64,000 nt of DNA from Aphidius gifuensis. Its lineage: Eukaryota; Arthropoda; Insecta; Hymenoptera; Braconidae. The notes beneath the pieces were generated by a model. It had not been told where the DNA came from. It did no database searches and was given only the letters and a program-made list of their open reading frames with translations. The translations under genes were made by a program, and so were the position numbers. The stretch covers positions 20,052,469 to 20,116,468 of the forward strand of contig NC_057790.1 in the NCBI RefSeq assembly GCF_014905175.1, in the 5' to 3' direction. Positions 1-10,626 of the stretch are shown here, in pieces; position 1 is the first letter of the stretch; each line of letters starts with the position of its first letter.

Positions 1-3000
1 CAAGAAGTGTTCCATAAATTATTACCATCTGTAAAATATATTTCTCTAAAAAATAAAATAAAGAAGAGTATAAATTAATTAATTGAAAACTTTAAATTAT
101 TTTTTTTATATTTTTGTATATACTTACTTTTGCTTTGGATAAACTTGAATATTTTTCATATACATATCAGAAGGATTAGTAATATAATCAATTTTAGTAA
201 ATGATTTGTCTGTTACTTTTAAAACATATTTTGAATTTTCAAAATCAATCCAGTATAAATTTTTTGTTGTCCAGTCAAATCCAATTGACGTTGCATTATC
301 AAAAATATTTAAAATTCTATTGATTCTTTTGAATTTGTTATCATTATAATTTATGACATCAAGCATTTGTCCAGCTGAAAAAAAAAATAAATTTACAATT
401 AAATTATATTGATGAAAATTAATTTAAAAAAATTACCAATGGCTGGTGAAGGTTTTAAAATATAAATATTTTTATCAACGTAATCAGTTGTAAATGTTCG
501 AAAACTTGTATAAGTATTATCTTCTGTTGAATTTTCTATTTCAACAATTGATAATTGTTTTTTTTCTATTGAATATGGCAAAGTGTACAGCCCAGTAGAA
601 TTTACATATAATAAATAACTGCCATCATTTTCTTGTTGCTTTTCAGAGCTTTTATAATTAATATTTTCAATAAAATTTTTCTTTGACAATGGAATATATG
701 GACAATTTGAATAAACAAACAATAATTGATTTTGTAATTTTAAATGATCAGCAAGTTTAACAGCTTTTTCTCTGCCCTTTTTAGCATACAACTCTACCCT
801 ATAATAAAGTAATTTTAAACAATTATTACAATAGTAATAATATTATAAATAAAATAATAAATTAAAGAACAACTTACACATCATTTTTATGATCAAATTC
901 AATCCAATAATAATTATCATTAAATACTGCTAAATTCCAAACAGGATTTTTAATTTCATCAATTAAATCAATGTCTTTCGAATTTAGAGGTCGATTAAAA
1001 TTATTGATACTCGCACAATCTAAAAAAAAAAAAAAATAATTAAAATTAACTATTTCATTATTTTTTTTAAATAAAAAATAATAAATACATACTGAGATTA
1101 TATTTTTCTTCAACATAAACAATCCAGCATAATTTATCAAGTGCATAATCAATTGAAAAATCTAAATACTCTTCATTTTTTATTTCATCAAAAAGACGTT
1201 TTAGAGGATTATTAAATGATGTTGAATAATTTGAATAGTAATAAAGAGCATCATGATGTAAAAAAAATAATACACTAAAAATAATAAAACAATATAATAT
1301 TAAAAAAATAAAATAAATTGTTTTATTAATTTTTTCATATTTACTCTTGTTTTGGATAAACGTGAATAAGGCTTATATTTATTCCTTGGGTAGAATCAGC
1401 AATATATTTTGTTTGTTGAAATAATTTATCTGTTGATTTTATTGAATATTTTTCATTTGTATAATCAATGAAATATATATTTCCAGTTGTCCAATCTGAT
1501 GTAATTGATGTTGCATTATCAAATATATTAGGAATTTGATTAATTCTTTTAAATTCATTATTATCATTATAGTTTATTACATCAAGCATTGCCTTTCCAT
1601 CTAAAAAAATAATTGTTATTATAATATATTTAAACAATTTTTAATTAAATTTTAAAAATACTTTACCATAAATTTCAGGTGTTTTTAAAATATAAATATT
1701 ATTATTTTTACAATCGGTAGTGAAAGTGTCAGTGTATTTGTATTTATTGTCAAATAAATTTGATGAATCTTTAATTTCAATTTTTGAAAGACTTTTATCG
1801 TTTCTAGGATATGGTAAAGTATAAAAATCATTTAAATTCGCGTACAGTAAAAAATTCGTAACACTTTTTTGCATTGAATTTTGATTGTTGGCTTTATCTA
1901 ATTTTGCAACACGTGTTTTTGATAAATCTATAATCAAAAATTGTAAATTAAAGATATAAGTATGAGAAACAGAAAAAAATTAATTTATATATTACATACA
2001 TGAATTAGAATTAGAAGGACAAGTTGAAGGAACATATAAAAATTGTCGATGTATACCTAAATTATCAACTAATTTAACAGCTAATTCTTCTGTACCATTT
2101 TTAAAATACAATGCCCTTCTGTAATAAATAATTATTTAAATAATATAACTATATTTTAATATATAAATAATAATTATAAATTAATTTACGTATTTCCATT
2201 TGATGCAATCCAATAAAAAGTATTATCAAATACTGCTAAGTGTAAAGCATATCCTTTGATTTCATAAACAACATCAATGTCATTATCATTTACTGGCCAA
2301 TGAGAACCACCAATATTGGCACAATCTAAACAAAAAATAATTATTTATATTTTTTTTAATACTTTTATCTGGTAATTGGATACATACTCAATTTAGATAT
2401 TTTATCTTCAGCATATTCAGCATAACTAATCCAACATAATTTATCATTTTCATAATCAATTGAAAAATCTTGTATCTGTTGATTATCTGGACTATTAAAA
2501 AAATAATTTGGACTACTATTTGATGATGTAGAACAATACCAAATATGAAAATCATCTGAAAAAAATAATTCTCTGAAAAAAAAAAATAACAAATACTAAA
2601 TTAAAAAATTTATAAACATGCTTTTATTTAATAAGTAGTTTATGGTATAATAAATTATAATTAAAAATCGATAAATAATTATATGCTCACTTTTGTTTTG
2701 GATAAACATGAATTTTTCGAATATATAAATCGTCAGCAAAATTAGTAACAATGTATTTTAAATTATTAAAAAATTTATCAATAGCTTTTATTGAATATTT
2801 TCCATCATTAAATTCAACCCAATAAATATATTCTGTTGTCCAATCAAATGCAATTGATCTTGCATTTTCAAATATATTAGGGGTTTGATTAATTTTTTCA
2901 AATTCATTATTGTTTTTATAGTTTATCTCATCAAGCATTTGTTTACCATCTAAAAAATATTTACGATAAATAATGGGTCGATTAATTATATATAAAGATA

Positions 3001-5054
3001 TTAAAAATGTGTAAAAATATTACGAGATGCTTTTAAAACATAAATTTTTTTGTTTAAACAATCAATAGTAGTTGCCCAATTGTATCCATTATCGCTTGGA
3101 ATATTGTTGGATAAAATTGAAGAATCTTTAATTTGAATTTTTGATAATTTATTTTGAGAATATGGCAAAGTATAGAATTCAGTTAAATCAATGAATAAAA
3201 AATAAGAATCATCTGGATTTTTTCGTGGATCTAAAATAACAAAAAAGCTTAATTAAATAAATAAATATTTGTTTTCTTTATAGCTGAATCGTTTTAAATT
3301 TTTTAATTATATAATATACATAATATAAACTATTTGAAGCTAGGAAGTTAAAATATGAGAATTTATTTATTACGAATAATAAAAAACTAGGAAATGATAA
3401 AACAAATTTTTAAGTTATACTTATTTTTTTTTTTTTTAAATATGGATTGATTTGAATAATCAAATAATATAATAGTTATAATTTTTTAATACATACGTGG
3501 AACAGAAGGACAATTAAATGAGACAAAAAAAAAACTTTTATCAAGTTTAACTCGATCCAAATTTATTTCAACAGCTACTTCGTTGATTTTTTTAACATAC
3601 AATTGTACCCTGTAGAAAAAAAAAAATAATTTTTCAAGTTAAATAATAGAACTTTATATTAATAATAAATTATATATTGACAAACTACTTACTTATTATT
3701 TTCATATGTACGCCAATAATACTTATCATTAATTATAGCCAAGCTCCGAGCATAATTTTCAATTTTTTCAATAATATCAATGTCTTTGGTTTTTAATGGT
3801 CGACTTGAAGTGTTGATATTAAAACAACCTAAACATAATATAAAAATATTTTAAATATTAAATTAGCAATTAATAAATAAATAAAAAATTTACTCAGAAC
3901 AGAAAGATGTATCTTTGAATCAAACGTATTAGTAAGCCAGCATAATTTATCATTTTTATAATCGATAGTAAAATCTTGTATCACGTCTTTTTTAGTTTCA
4001 TCAAAAAGACGAATTGGTTCAGTTTTATCAGACGAAATTGAATAATACCAAAAATCGCAATAGTCAAAGAAAAATATTTCTCTAAAAAAAAAAAAATAAA
4101 AACATTTAATAAATAAAAAACAAATTTACTCACACAAGAATAGTAAACTTACTTTTGATTTGGATAAACTTGAAGATTTTTTATATATTTGTGGGAAGTA
4201 AGATATTTTGTTTCATTAAAAAATTTATTTGTAACTTTTATTAAATGATTGCGGTTATTATATTCAGTCCAATATATATTTTCAGAATTCCAATCGATTG
4301 CTATTGATTCTGCTTTATCAAATATATCATAAATTTGATTTATTTTTTTAAAATTATTTCCATTGTATTGCACCACATCAAGTGTTTTTTTATAATATCC
4401 TATTAAAATAAATAATTTTAATGTAGAAAATAGTTTTTTGCTATTAAAAAAATAATAATAAATAATTAATAAAATATAAAATTATTTTACCATCAATTCC
4501 AGAATATTTTAATAAATACATTTTTTTATTTTTACAATCAATGGTCATACTTCCACTGTATTTATCGTTATTGGTAGATTCAAATATACTTGACAAATCT
4601 TTGATTTTAATTTTTGATAATTTTGTTTCACCTGTTAAGTTGCTATTTGATATCTTGTAAACTGCATTAGAAGGAGCTAGGAAGTTAAAAGATAAGAATT
4701 TATTTATTACAAATAATAAAAACTATAGGAAATAATAAAATAAATTTTCAAGGTATATTTTTTTTTTTTTTTTATATTCTTTATGATAACCTTGATATAT
4801 TTTAAATGCGATGTATTTTTTTTTCATTGGAATTTTTACTTCTACGTGTCATATTTTTATTTATTTGATAATTTTTTTTTTTTTTTTTTAAATATGGATA
4901 AAATGAAAAAGAAATATTTACATATATATTTAAATTAAAATAATTAATATATTTTACCATTGCTTGGAGTTTCTTGAGTGGCTTTAATTGTAGTACTCAA
5001 AACCACCAGATAAAAAAATATTTTTAATGATTTTAATATGATCTCGTTCATCAT
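1..5054 (-). CDS. Secreted tandem YWTD (LDLR class B-like) beta-propeller protein, 3' part off the window
   Basis: I do not recognise a named orthologue. I read 18 exons: 4958-5054 (start, signal peptide with core FFYLVVLSTT), 4491-4676, 4153-4399, 3894-4081, 3693-3828, 3497-3609, 3024-3230, 2691-2949, 2388-2572, 2190-2325, 2000-2118, 1667-1927, 1345-1600, 1093-1274, 878-1019, 437-798, 128-374 and 1-45 (partial). Frame holds across every junction. After exon 1 the exons repeat in sets of five (B-C-D-E-F) with the same phases, each set encoding about 290 residues. The repeats carry degenerate YWTD motifs (DWNSENIYWTEY, DWTTEYIYWVEF, DYKNDKLCWL, FNDNYYWIEF), as in LDL-receptor class B propellers. 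A conserved Cys opens exon E and an [NT]CP motif ends exon F. No EGF, LDL-A or transmembrane segment is visible. A secreted ligand-binding protein is inferred; a venom or host-directed role is possible but unproven. Confidence 0.75.
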
Positions 5055-5496
5055 GAGATTTTTTTAAATTATCAGAAAGAATTTTAAATTCAACTGAGCT
5101 TGATGAAAAAAAAAAATTACTTATTTCACTGTGATTTTAGAGACAACTGTTTAAATATTGAGACTATCATGAATATTTTATTTAAAAAACGAAAAAAGAA
5201 ATAGAAAAAAAGGGGTAAAATATATTATGATGAATAATTTTAACAACTTTTTTATATTTATGATATCTGGACTCTTGACAAATAAAATAAATCATAAAAA
5301 TTCTCATATTTTTTCATAAATATTTTTTTTGTAATAATATATTCAAGGATAACAATAAAATTTTTTTAATGTTAGTTTTTTCAAATGGTTAAATCTTTAT
5401 TTAATTTTCAACATGATATAATATTATTTTTTTAAATAAATTATTCATTAGTATAATATAATTTTTATATTTTTTATTTTAAAATAAAATAAAAGT
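5055..5496. other. Intergenic region upstream of the propeller gene and downstream of FABP copy 1
   Basis: AT-rich sequence holding the promoter side of the minus-strand propeller gene and the 3' end of the first FABP gene. I see no further gene. The part nearest the FABP stop resembles the sequence after the second FABP copy (about 6940-7147), so it belongs to the tandem duplication. Confidence 0.5.
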
Positions 5497-6231
5497 TCAG
5501 ACACGTTCATAATAAAGTGTAGATGCAAAGTCAACAATCGGTGAAGTCATAATCTGAAAACAAAAAAATATAAATAAATAAAAATGAGGTGTAATTAAAA
5601 TTTGAACTTACAATATACTTACAAGTGTAATTTTTCCTTCTGAAACAATATCTTCTCGAAATAATTTATTGCCATTTGATAATGTGGACTCCCATGTATA
5701 ATGAGTGTCATTATCTTGGTGTATAACAGTCTGCAAATTGAAAAAAAAAATTATAACAAAATAATAAAAAAAGTAAATTATAATTATATAATTTTAATGA
5801 TTAAATAAAAATGCAATTACCTCAACAGGTGAAAGATAGGTTTCTTCTTGAAATTTTTTGTCAACTTGAAAACTATTCGTAATATTTCTATCACCTACAG
5901 AGTAAGTCATAGTTATAACATCTTTATCAATCTGAACATTCAAAGTTGATATGCCTGGCTTTAAAAGCTTGACACCTTCCATTGCCTCTGGTCTAAATAC
6001 TTTTTCTGCAAATTCTGATAAATTTTCTGATTTTTTAAAAATATAATCACCAAATGGATTAATCGTTTGTGAATCTTCAGCACCATACACTTTTAAAAAA
6101 GCCTGAAATAAAATATAAAATTAAAAAATAAATTTTTAATTTAATGTTAAATGAATGATCTATTTTTTAAAATAATTAACGAGAATTACCTCATAATAGC
6201 AAAACAGCAATATTATCATCAAGATACGCAT
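5497..6231 (-). CDS. Secreted fatty-acid-binding-protein-like, copy 1
   Basis: Four exons: 6190-6231, 5821-6102, 5623-5730 and 5497-5553, giving 162 residues. The N terminus (MRILMIILLFCYYEAF) is a signal peptide, unlike ordinary cytosolic FABPs. The mature part follows the FABP/intracellular lipid-binding fold in order: an N-terminal helical region (ENLSEFAEKVF), beta strands (VITMTYSVGDRNITNSF), the KFQEET segment matching the FABP 'KFEETT' signature, a STLSNGNKL strand, and a final strand ending YYERV like the family's terminal R-Y-x-K/R. The likely role is extracellular binding of fatty acids. Secreted FABP is known from teratocytes of the aphid parasitoid Aphidius ervi, which fits the inferred organism. 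A near-identical tandem copy lies upstream on the same strand. Confidence 0.8.
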
Positions 6232-6296
6232 GTTTAATTTTTATTTAATTTTTTCAAGACTATACTTGAGTAAGTTGTTGCAATTTTTTCGATTGT

Positions 6297-6306
6297 TTAT
6301 ATACAA
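6297..6306 (-). promoter_or_regulatory. TATA box of FABP copy 1
   Basis: The minus strand reads TGTATATAAA about 65 bases before the start codon. The same element occurs at the same relative place in copy 2 and, as TATAAATA, in copy 3. The 5' UTR would be about 35-40 bases. A shared strong core promoter suggests high tissue-specific expression. Confidence 0.6.
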
Positions 6307-7147
6307 ACTGGCTCATGTTTAAAGAAAAGGGATATTTTCAACGAAAAACTCGCTAACTTATTTATCGATTACACGTGTTTTTTAAAATATTAATTGTCTG
6401 TAGAATGTTTAAAAAAAGTACAAATGATAATGTATATATATAATTGTTGTTTTATACTTTATCACCATAGATAGTCTACTAATTATTATTTACTTGTATA
6501 ATTTCTTTTATTTGACCTTGTTATTTTCAAACAAATTAAAGTCGAATACTTATTTTACTTTTTTTTATCTATGAAAAATATTATTTTTACATTTAAAAAA
6601 TTTATTATTAATGTTTATTCTCATTCATTTTATAATAATATAAAAAAAAATTTAATAGATTTTATATACAAATTATATATTTTTTATAATTTAAAATTAC
6701 AAAACGATAATTTTGCCTGAGGACAATAAAATTCAATAAAAATATATAAAAAAAACAATTAGCGTATCGATTAAAAATGTCAGAAATTAAATAACGTGAT
6801 AGATTTGAAAAAAAAAAAAATATATATTTAACACGATGATAACACGTGATCATCGGTCAAACATTTTATCTAGCTTTTTTAGCGATTATAATAATAATTA
6901 ATAATAATAATTTTAATTTAATTATTAAGAATATCGTGAATATTTTATTTAAAAAACGAAAAAAAAAAAAAAATAGAAAAAAAAGGGTAAAATAAATAAA
7001 ATATTTTATTAATCAAATGTTATTATTTTCAAGTGATTAAATCTTTATTTAATTTTTAACATTATACATAATAACATTATTAATTCTTTAAATAATTTTT
7101 TCATTCGTATATAATTTATATTTTTATTTTAAAAATAAAATAAAAGT
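6307..7147. other. Spacer between FABP copies 1 and 2
   Basis: AT-rich, no gene seen. It includes two E-box-like CACGTG sites (near 6371 and 6843), matched by CACGTG sites in the corresponding flank of copy 2 (near 8471 and 8757). The right portion duplicates the downstream flank of copy 1. Confidence 0.45.
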
Positions 7148-7904
7148 TCAGACACGTTCATAATAAAGTGTAGAAGCAAAGTCAACAATCGGTGAAGTCT
7201 GAATCTGAAAAGAAAAAAAAATATGATTAATAAAAATAAGATGCAATTAAAATTTAAATTTACAATATACTAATTACTAACAACTGTAACTCCTTCATTT
7301 GTGAAAACTTCTTCTCGAGTCAATAAACGACCAGTTGATAATGTGGACTCCCATGTATAATGACCTTCATTATCTTTGTGTACAATAGTCTGCAAATAAA
7401 AAAAAAATATATAGGTATATATATAACAAAATAATAAACAAAGTAAATTAAAATTATATAATTTTAATGATTAAATAGAATTGCAATTACCTCGGCAGGT
7501 GAAAAATAGGTTTCTTCTTGAAATTTTTTATCAAGTTGAAAACTATTTGTAATATTTTTATCACCAACAGAGTATGTCAAAGTCATAACATCTTGATCAG
7601 CTTGAAAATTTAAAAATGATATGCCTGGCTTCATAAGCTTGATAACTTCCTTTGCCTCTGGTCTAAATACTTTTTCTGCAAATTCTGACAAATTTTCCGT
7701 TTTTTTTAATATAAAATTACCAAATGGATTAATCGTTTCTGACTCTTCAGCACAGACCTTGACAAAAGCCTGAAATAAAATTAAAATGATAAATTAAAAA
7801 ATAAATATTCAATTTAATGTTTAATGAATGATCTATTTTTTTAAATATTTAACGAGAATTACCTCATAATAACAAAACAGTAATATTATCATTAAGATAC
7901 GCAT
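7148..7904 (-). CDS. Secreted fatty-acid-binding-protein-like, copy 2
   Basis: Same four-exon structure as copy 1, with exon 1 ending after the same 14 codons (MRILMIILLFCYYE) and the last exon encoding the shared SPIVDFASTLYYERV end. The second exon has ENLSEFAEKVFRPEAKE, a Tyr-Ser-Val-Gly-Asp strand and KKFQEETYFSPAE. Exon 3 (about 7284-7390) has diverged most (TIVHKDNEGHYTWEST, then LSTGRLLTREE). Flanks on both sides are also similar, so this is a recent tandem duplication of roughly 1.65 kb. Secretion and lipid binding are inferred as for copy 1. No frame break is visible. Confidence 0.8.
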
Positions 7905-7963
7905 GTTTAATTTTTATTTAATTTTTTTCAAGACTAAACTAAGGTGTTGCAATTTTTTCAACT

Positions 7964-7974
7964 ATTTATATACA
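7964..7974 (-). promoter_or_regulatory. TATA box of FABP copy 2
   Basis: The minus strand reads TGTATATAAAT about 60 bases before the start codon, at the same offset as in copy 1. Confidence 0.6.
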
Positions 7975-8958
7975 AAATGTCCAATGTTTCCAGAAAGAGG
8001 ACATTGTTAGCAACAAACTTGTTAACTTATTTATCGCATTTATGCATATTTTCCTCTAAAGCAAAAATGATAATGTATAAATAATTGTTGTTTTATATTT
8101 TATCAATAGATAGTCGACTAATTATCATTTACTTGTATAATTTTTTTTTATTTGACCCCGTTATTATTAAACAAAATGTTCCAAGTCGAGTACTTGTTTT
8201 ACTTTTTTTTTATCTATAACAAGGATAACAAGGATTATTTTTCAATTGAAAAAATAACCTGACCATTAAAAAAATAAAAATTTATTAATTGTTTGTTTAT
8301 AGAAAATTTATTACTAATGTTTAATAATAATATAAAAAAAAAAATTATACGTATAGTTTAGATTTATAAAATGGTAATTTTGCCTGCAGGCAAATGGGGA
8401 CAATAAAATTTAATAAAAAAAGAGAAGAAAAAACAATTAACATATTGATTAGAAATATCAGCAATAAATCACGTGATAGATTTAAAAAAAAAAAAAAAAT
8501 TCAACATGATGATAACACCACTGGTCAAAACATTTGATCTATTTTTTTTTCTGACATTATAATTAATAATAATATAAATAATTATATTAAAATTTTTGTT
8601 TTAAATTTTTTTTAAGACAATATTTAACAATATATAAATATTTAATTTTCGACAATCCACCAAATTTTAAATCAAAGGTTATCAAAGGTCAAATAAAAAT
8701 TGAATAAAATATAAAAAAATTATTATTAAATAATCAAAATATTTCATAATGATGATCACGTGAGATTATTAAATAGCTATTATAGACATCACCTTTTTTA
8801 TTTTGTATATTTTGCGGAGAATTATAATCAATATTATATAAAAAAAAAACATCATCCGATTGATGAATATATTATATAAAAAATCAGGTGATCGATAGAC
8901 ATTGGATCATCTCGGACAATCATCCCTTTCCTCTTAAATTTCATCAAGACAATTTGAA
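7975..8958. other. Divergent intergenic region between FABP copies 2 and 3
   Basis: AT-rich region serving as promoter for copy 2 (minus) and copy 3 (plus). It contains CACGTG E-boxes near 8471 and 8757. No other gene was found. Confidence 0.45.
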
Positions 8959-8966
8959 TATAAATA
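8959..8966 (+). promoter_or_regulatory. TATA box of FABP copy 3
   Basis: TATAAATA lies about 90 bases before the start codon, with a plausible initiator (around ACACTCAAG near 8990) some 30 bases downstream. Confidence 0.6.
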
Positions 8967-9050
8967 GTCGAAAATTTTTTAACAATTTACACTCAAGTTG
9001 TTGTTCTTCTTCAAGTTTGATTTCAACGAAAAAAATAAATAAATATCATC

Positions 9051-9779
9051 ATGCGTGTTTTGGTAGTGATTATGATGTTCTGCGCTTATGAGGTAAGTTA
9101 ATTTTATTTATTTTATATTTAAAAAGTTGATATAATTTTTAAAAATATATACAATTGTTTTAAAGCTTTTAAAATAATTCTAAAATACAATTTTTGGTAG
9201 AATTTTATTCTAATTGTTTTAATTTTTTTTTATTTCAGGCTTTTGTACAAGCACATCATTGCGGTAAACCAACTGAAACAGAGACTCGTTACACTTTGAA
9301 AGAGGCTAAATCGTTCGAAACATTTGTAGAAAAAGTTTTCGGATCAACTTCAGCTGAAGTTGCCAAGCAAAATTTAACTGAGTTAACTATTCGTTATGAT
9401 GGAGAGTATTATTATTTGAAATACATTCTTGGTGATCATGAAGTCGCCAATAAATTCCGTCCCAATGAACCATTCGATGAAAAAACATGGTTTGGAACAA
9501 TCTCGACTACTGTCAATGTAATTGAAGTCAGACATTTACAATTTTTATCAACATTGTCAAATGGTAAACAATTCACCCGTAACTATGATTTTGATACAAC
9601 AAAATTAAAGATGGTAAGTAAACTTTTAATTAAAAGAATTATATTGTCTTTGAATTTACTTGTATTGTAACTTTTTAAATATTCAATTTATATTTTTTTT
9701 CTAATTTCAGACAGGTAATTCAACATCTGATGTTGATTGTACTTTTGAAATTATTCTTGAACGTACTAAACATGAATAA
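9051..9779 (+). CDS. Secreted fatty-acid-binding-protein-like, copy 3 (diverged, opposite strand)
   Basis: Three exons: 9051-9092, 9239-9613 and 9711-9779, giving 161 residues. Exon 1 encodes the same 14-codon signal-peptide start (MRVLVVIMMFCAYE) with the same intron phase as copies 1 and 2, which proves common origin. The mature part shares SFETFVEKVFG, YILGDHEVANKF, FDEKTWFG and STLSNGKQF with the other copies but is otherwise strongly diverged. The intron that splits copies 1 and 2 after the FQEET exon is absent here. The last exon ends CTFEIILERTKHE, matching the terminal FABP strand. It is divergently placed from copy 2. Confidence 0.75.
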
Positions 9780-10626
9780 TAAATTTTCATATTACTTTAC
9801 ATTTATATGATTCAATTGAAAAACTGGAAAACGAAAATATATTTAAAAAATGAAATGATTGTCTTTATTAAAAAAGTTTATAATAATTTGTTAAAAGTTA
9901 AAAAAAATGTCTTTAACGAACAAAAAAAAAAACTTTAATTTGTAAATTTATATTAGTTTTTTTTATAAAAAGACTTGACATTTAATTTGTCAAATTTATA
10001 AAAAATATATATAATATAATTGTGATTTAAAAAAAAATTAAATAAATGTTTTTTATACTTGAATTAAAAATTTTATACTTACCTGATTATTTGTGATACT
10101 TTGCTTTACTATTACATTATTTTTGAATTTTAATTTATTCATATTACTTTTCAAGAAGAGCCATTAGTCATAATTTTAAATTAATTTTGAATAATATTAA
10201 TTATACGTTAATGGAAAATATTATGTTAAAAAAATCAAATTTATTTATATAATTAAATAATGTTAACTTTCTTGTTGAATATTTTATTTTTATAATTGTT
10301 TAAAAAATAAACATCAATTGGCACATATTTAAATTTGAATTCAAATATTTTTTACACTAGCTAGGGTAAATGGCTACCTGTCCAGGGACAAAATGGCCAC
10401 GTAATTTTTTTTTTTTTTCCAACATGCACGCCACATACCGGCCATTTCTATGATGTCAGGTTTTTTCCCTCGCGGTTAGAGAAAAAATTATCGCTTGCTC
10501 AGCCCTAAACTCCAAAAAAAAAAAATAAAATAATAAATACAATTATTTATCTATTTTTCTTAAAGTATCCCTTTTAACTTGTGTGTTTTATAAACAAATA
10601 TTTTTTCATACAATAATAAATTAACA
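9780..10626. other. Intergenic region: 3' flank of FABP copy 3 and promoter of the first DEAD-box gene
   Basis: AT-rich up to about 10360. A GC-richer island at 10360-10515 (GGCCACG, CACGCCAC, CCGGCC, CCCTCGCGG) follows and is the likely promoter/5' UTR of the helicase gene starting at 10627. Confidence 0.45.
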
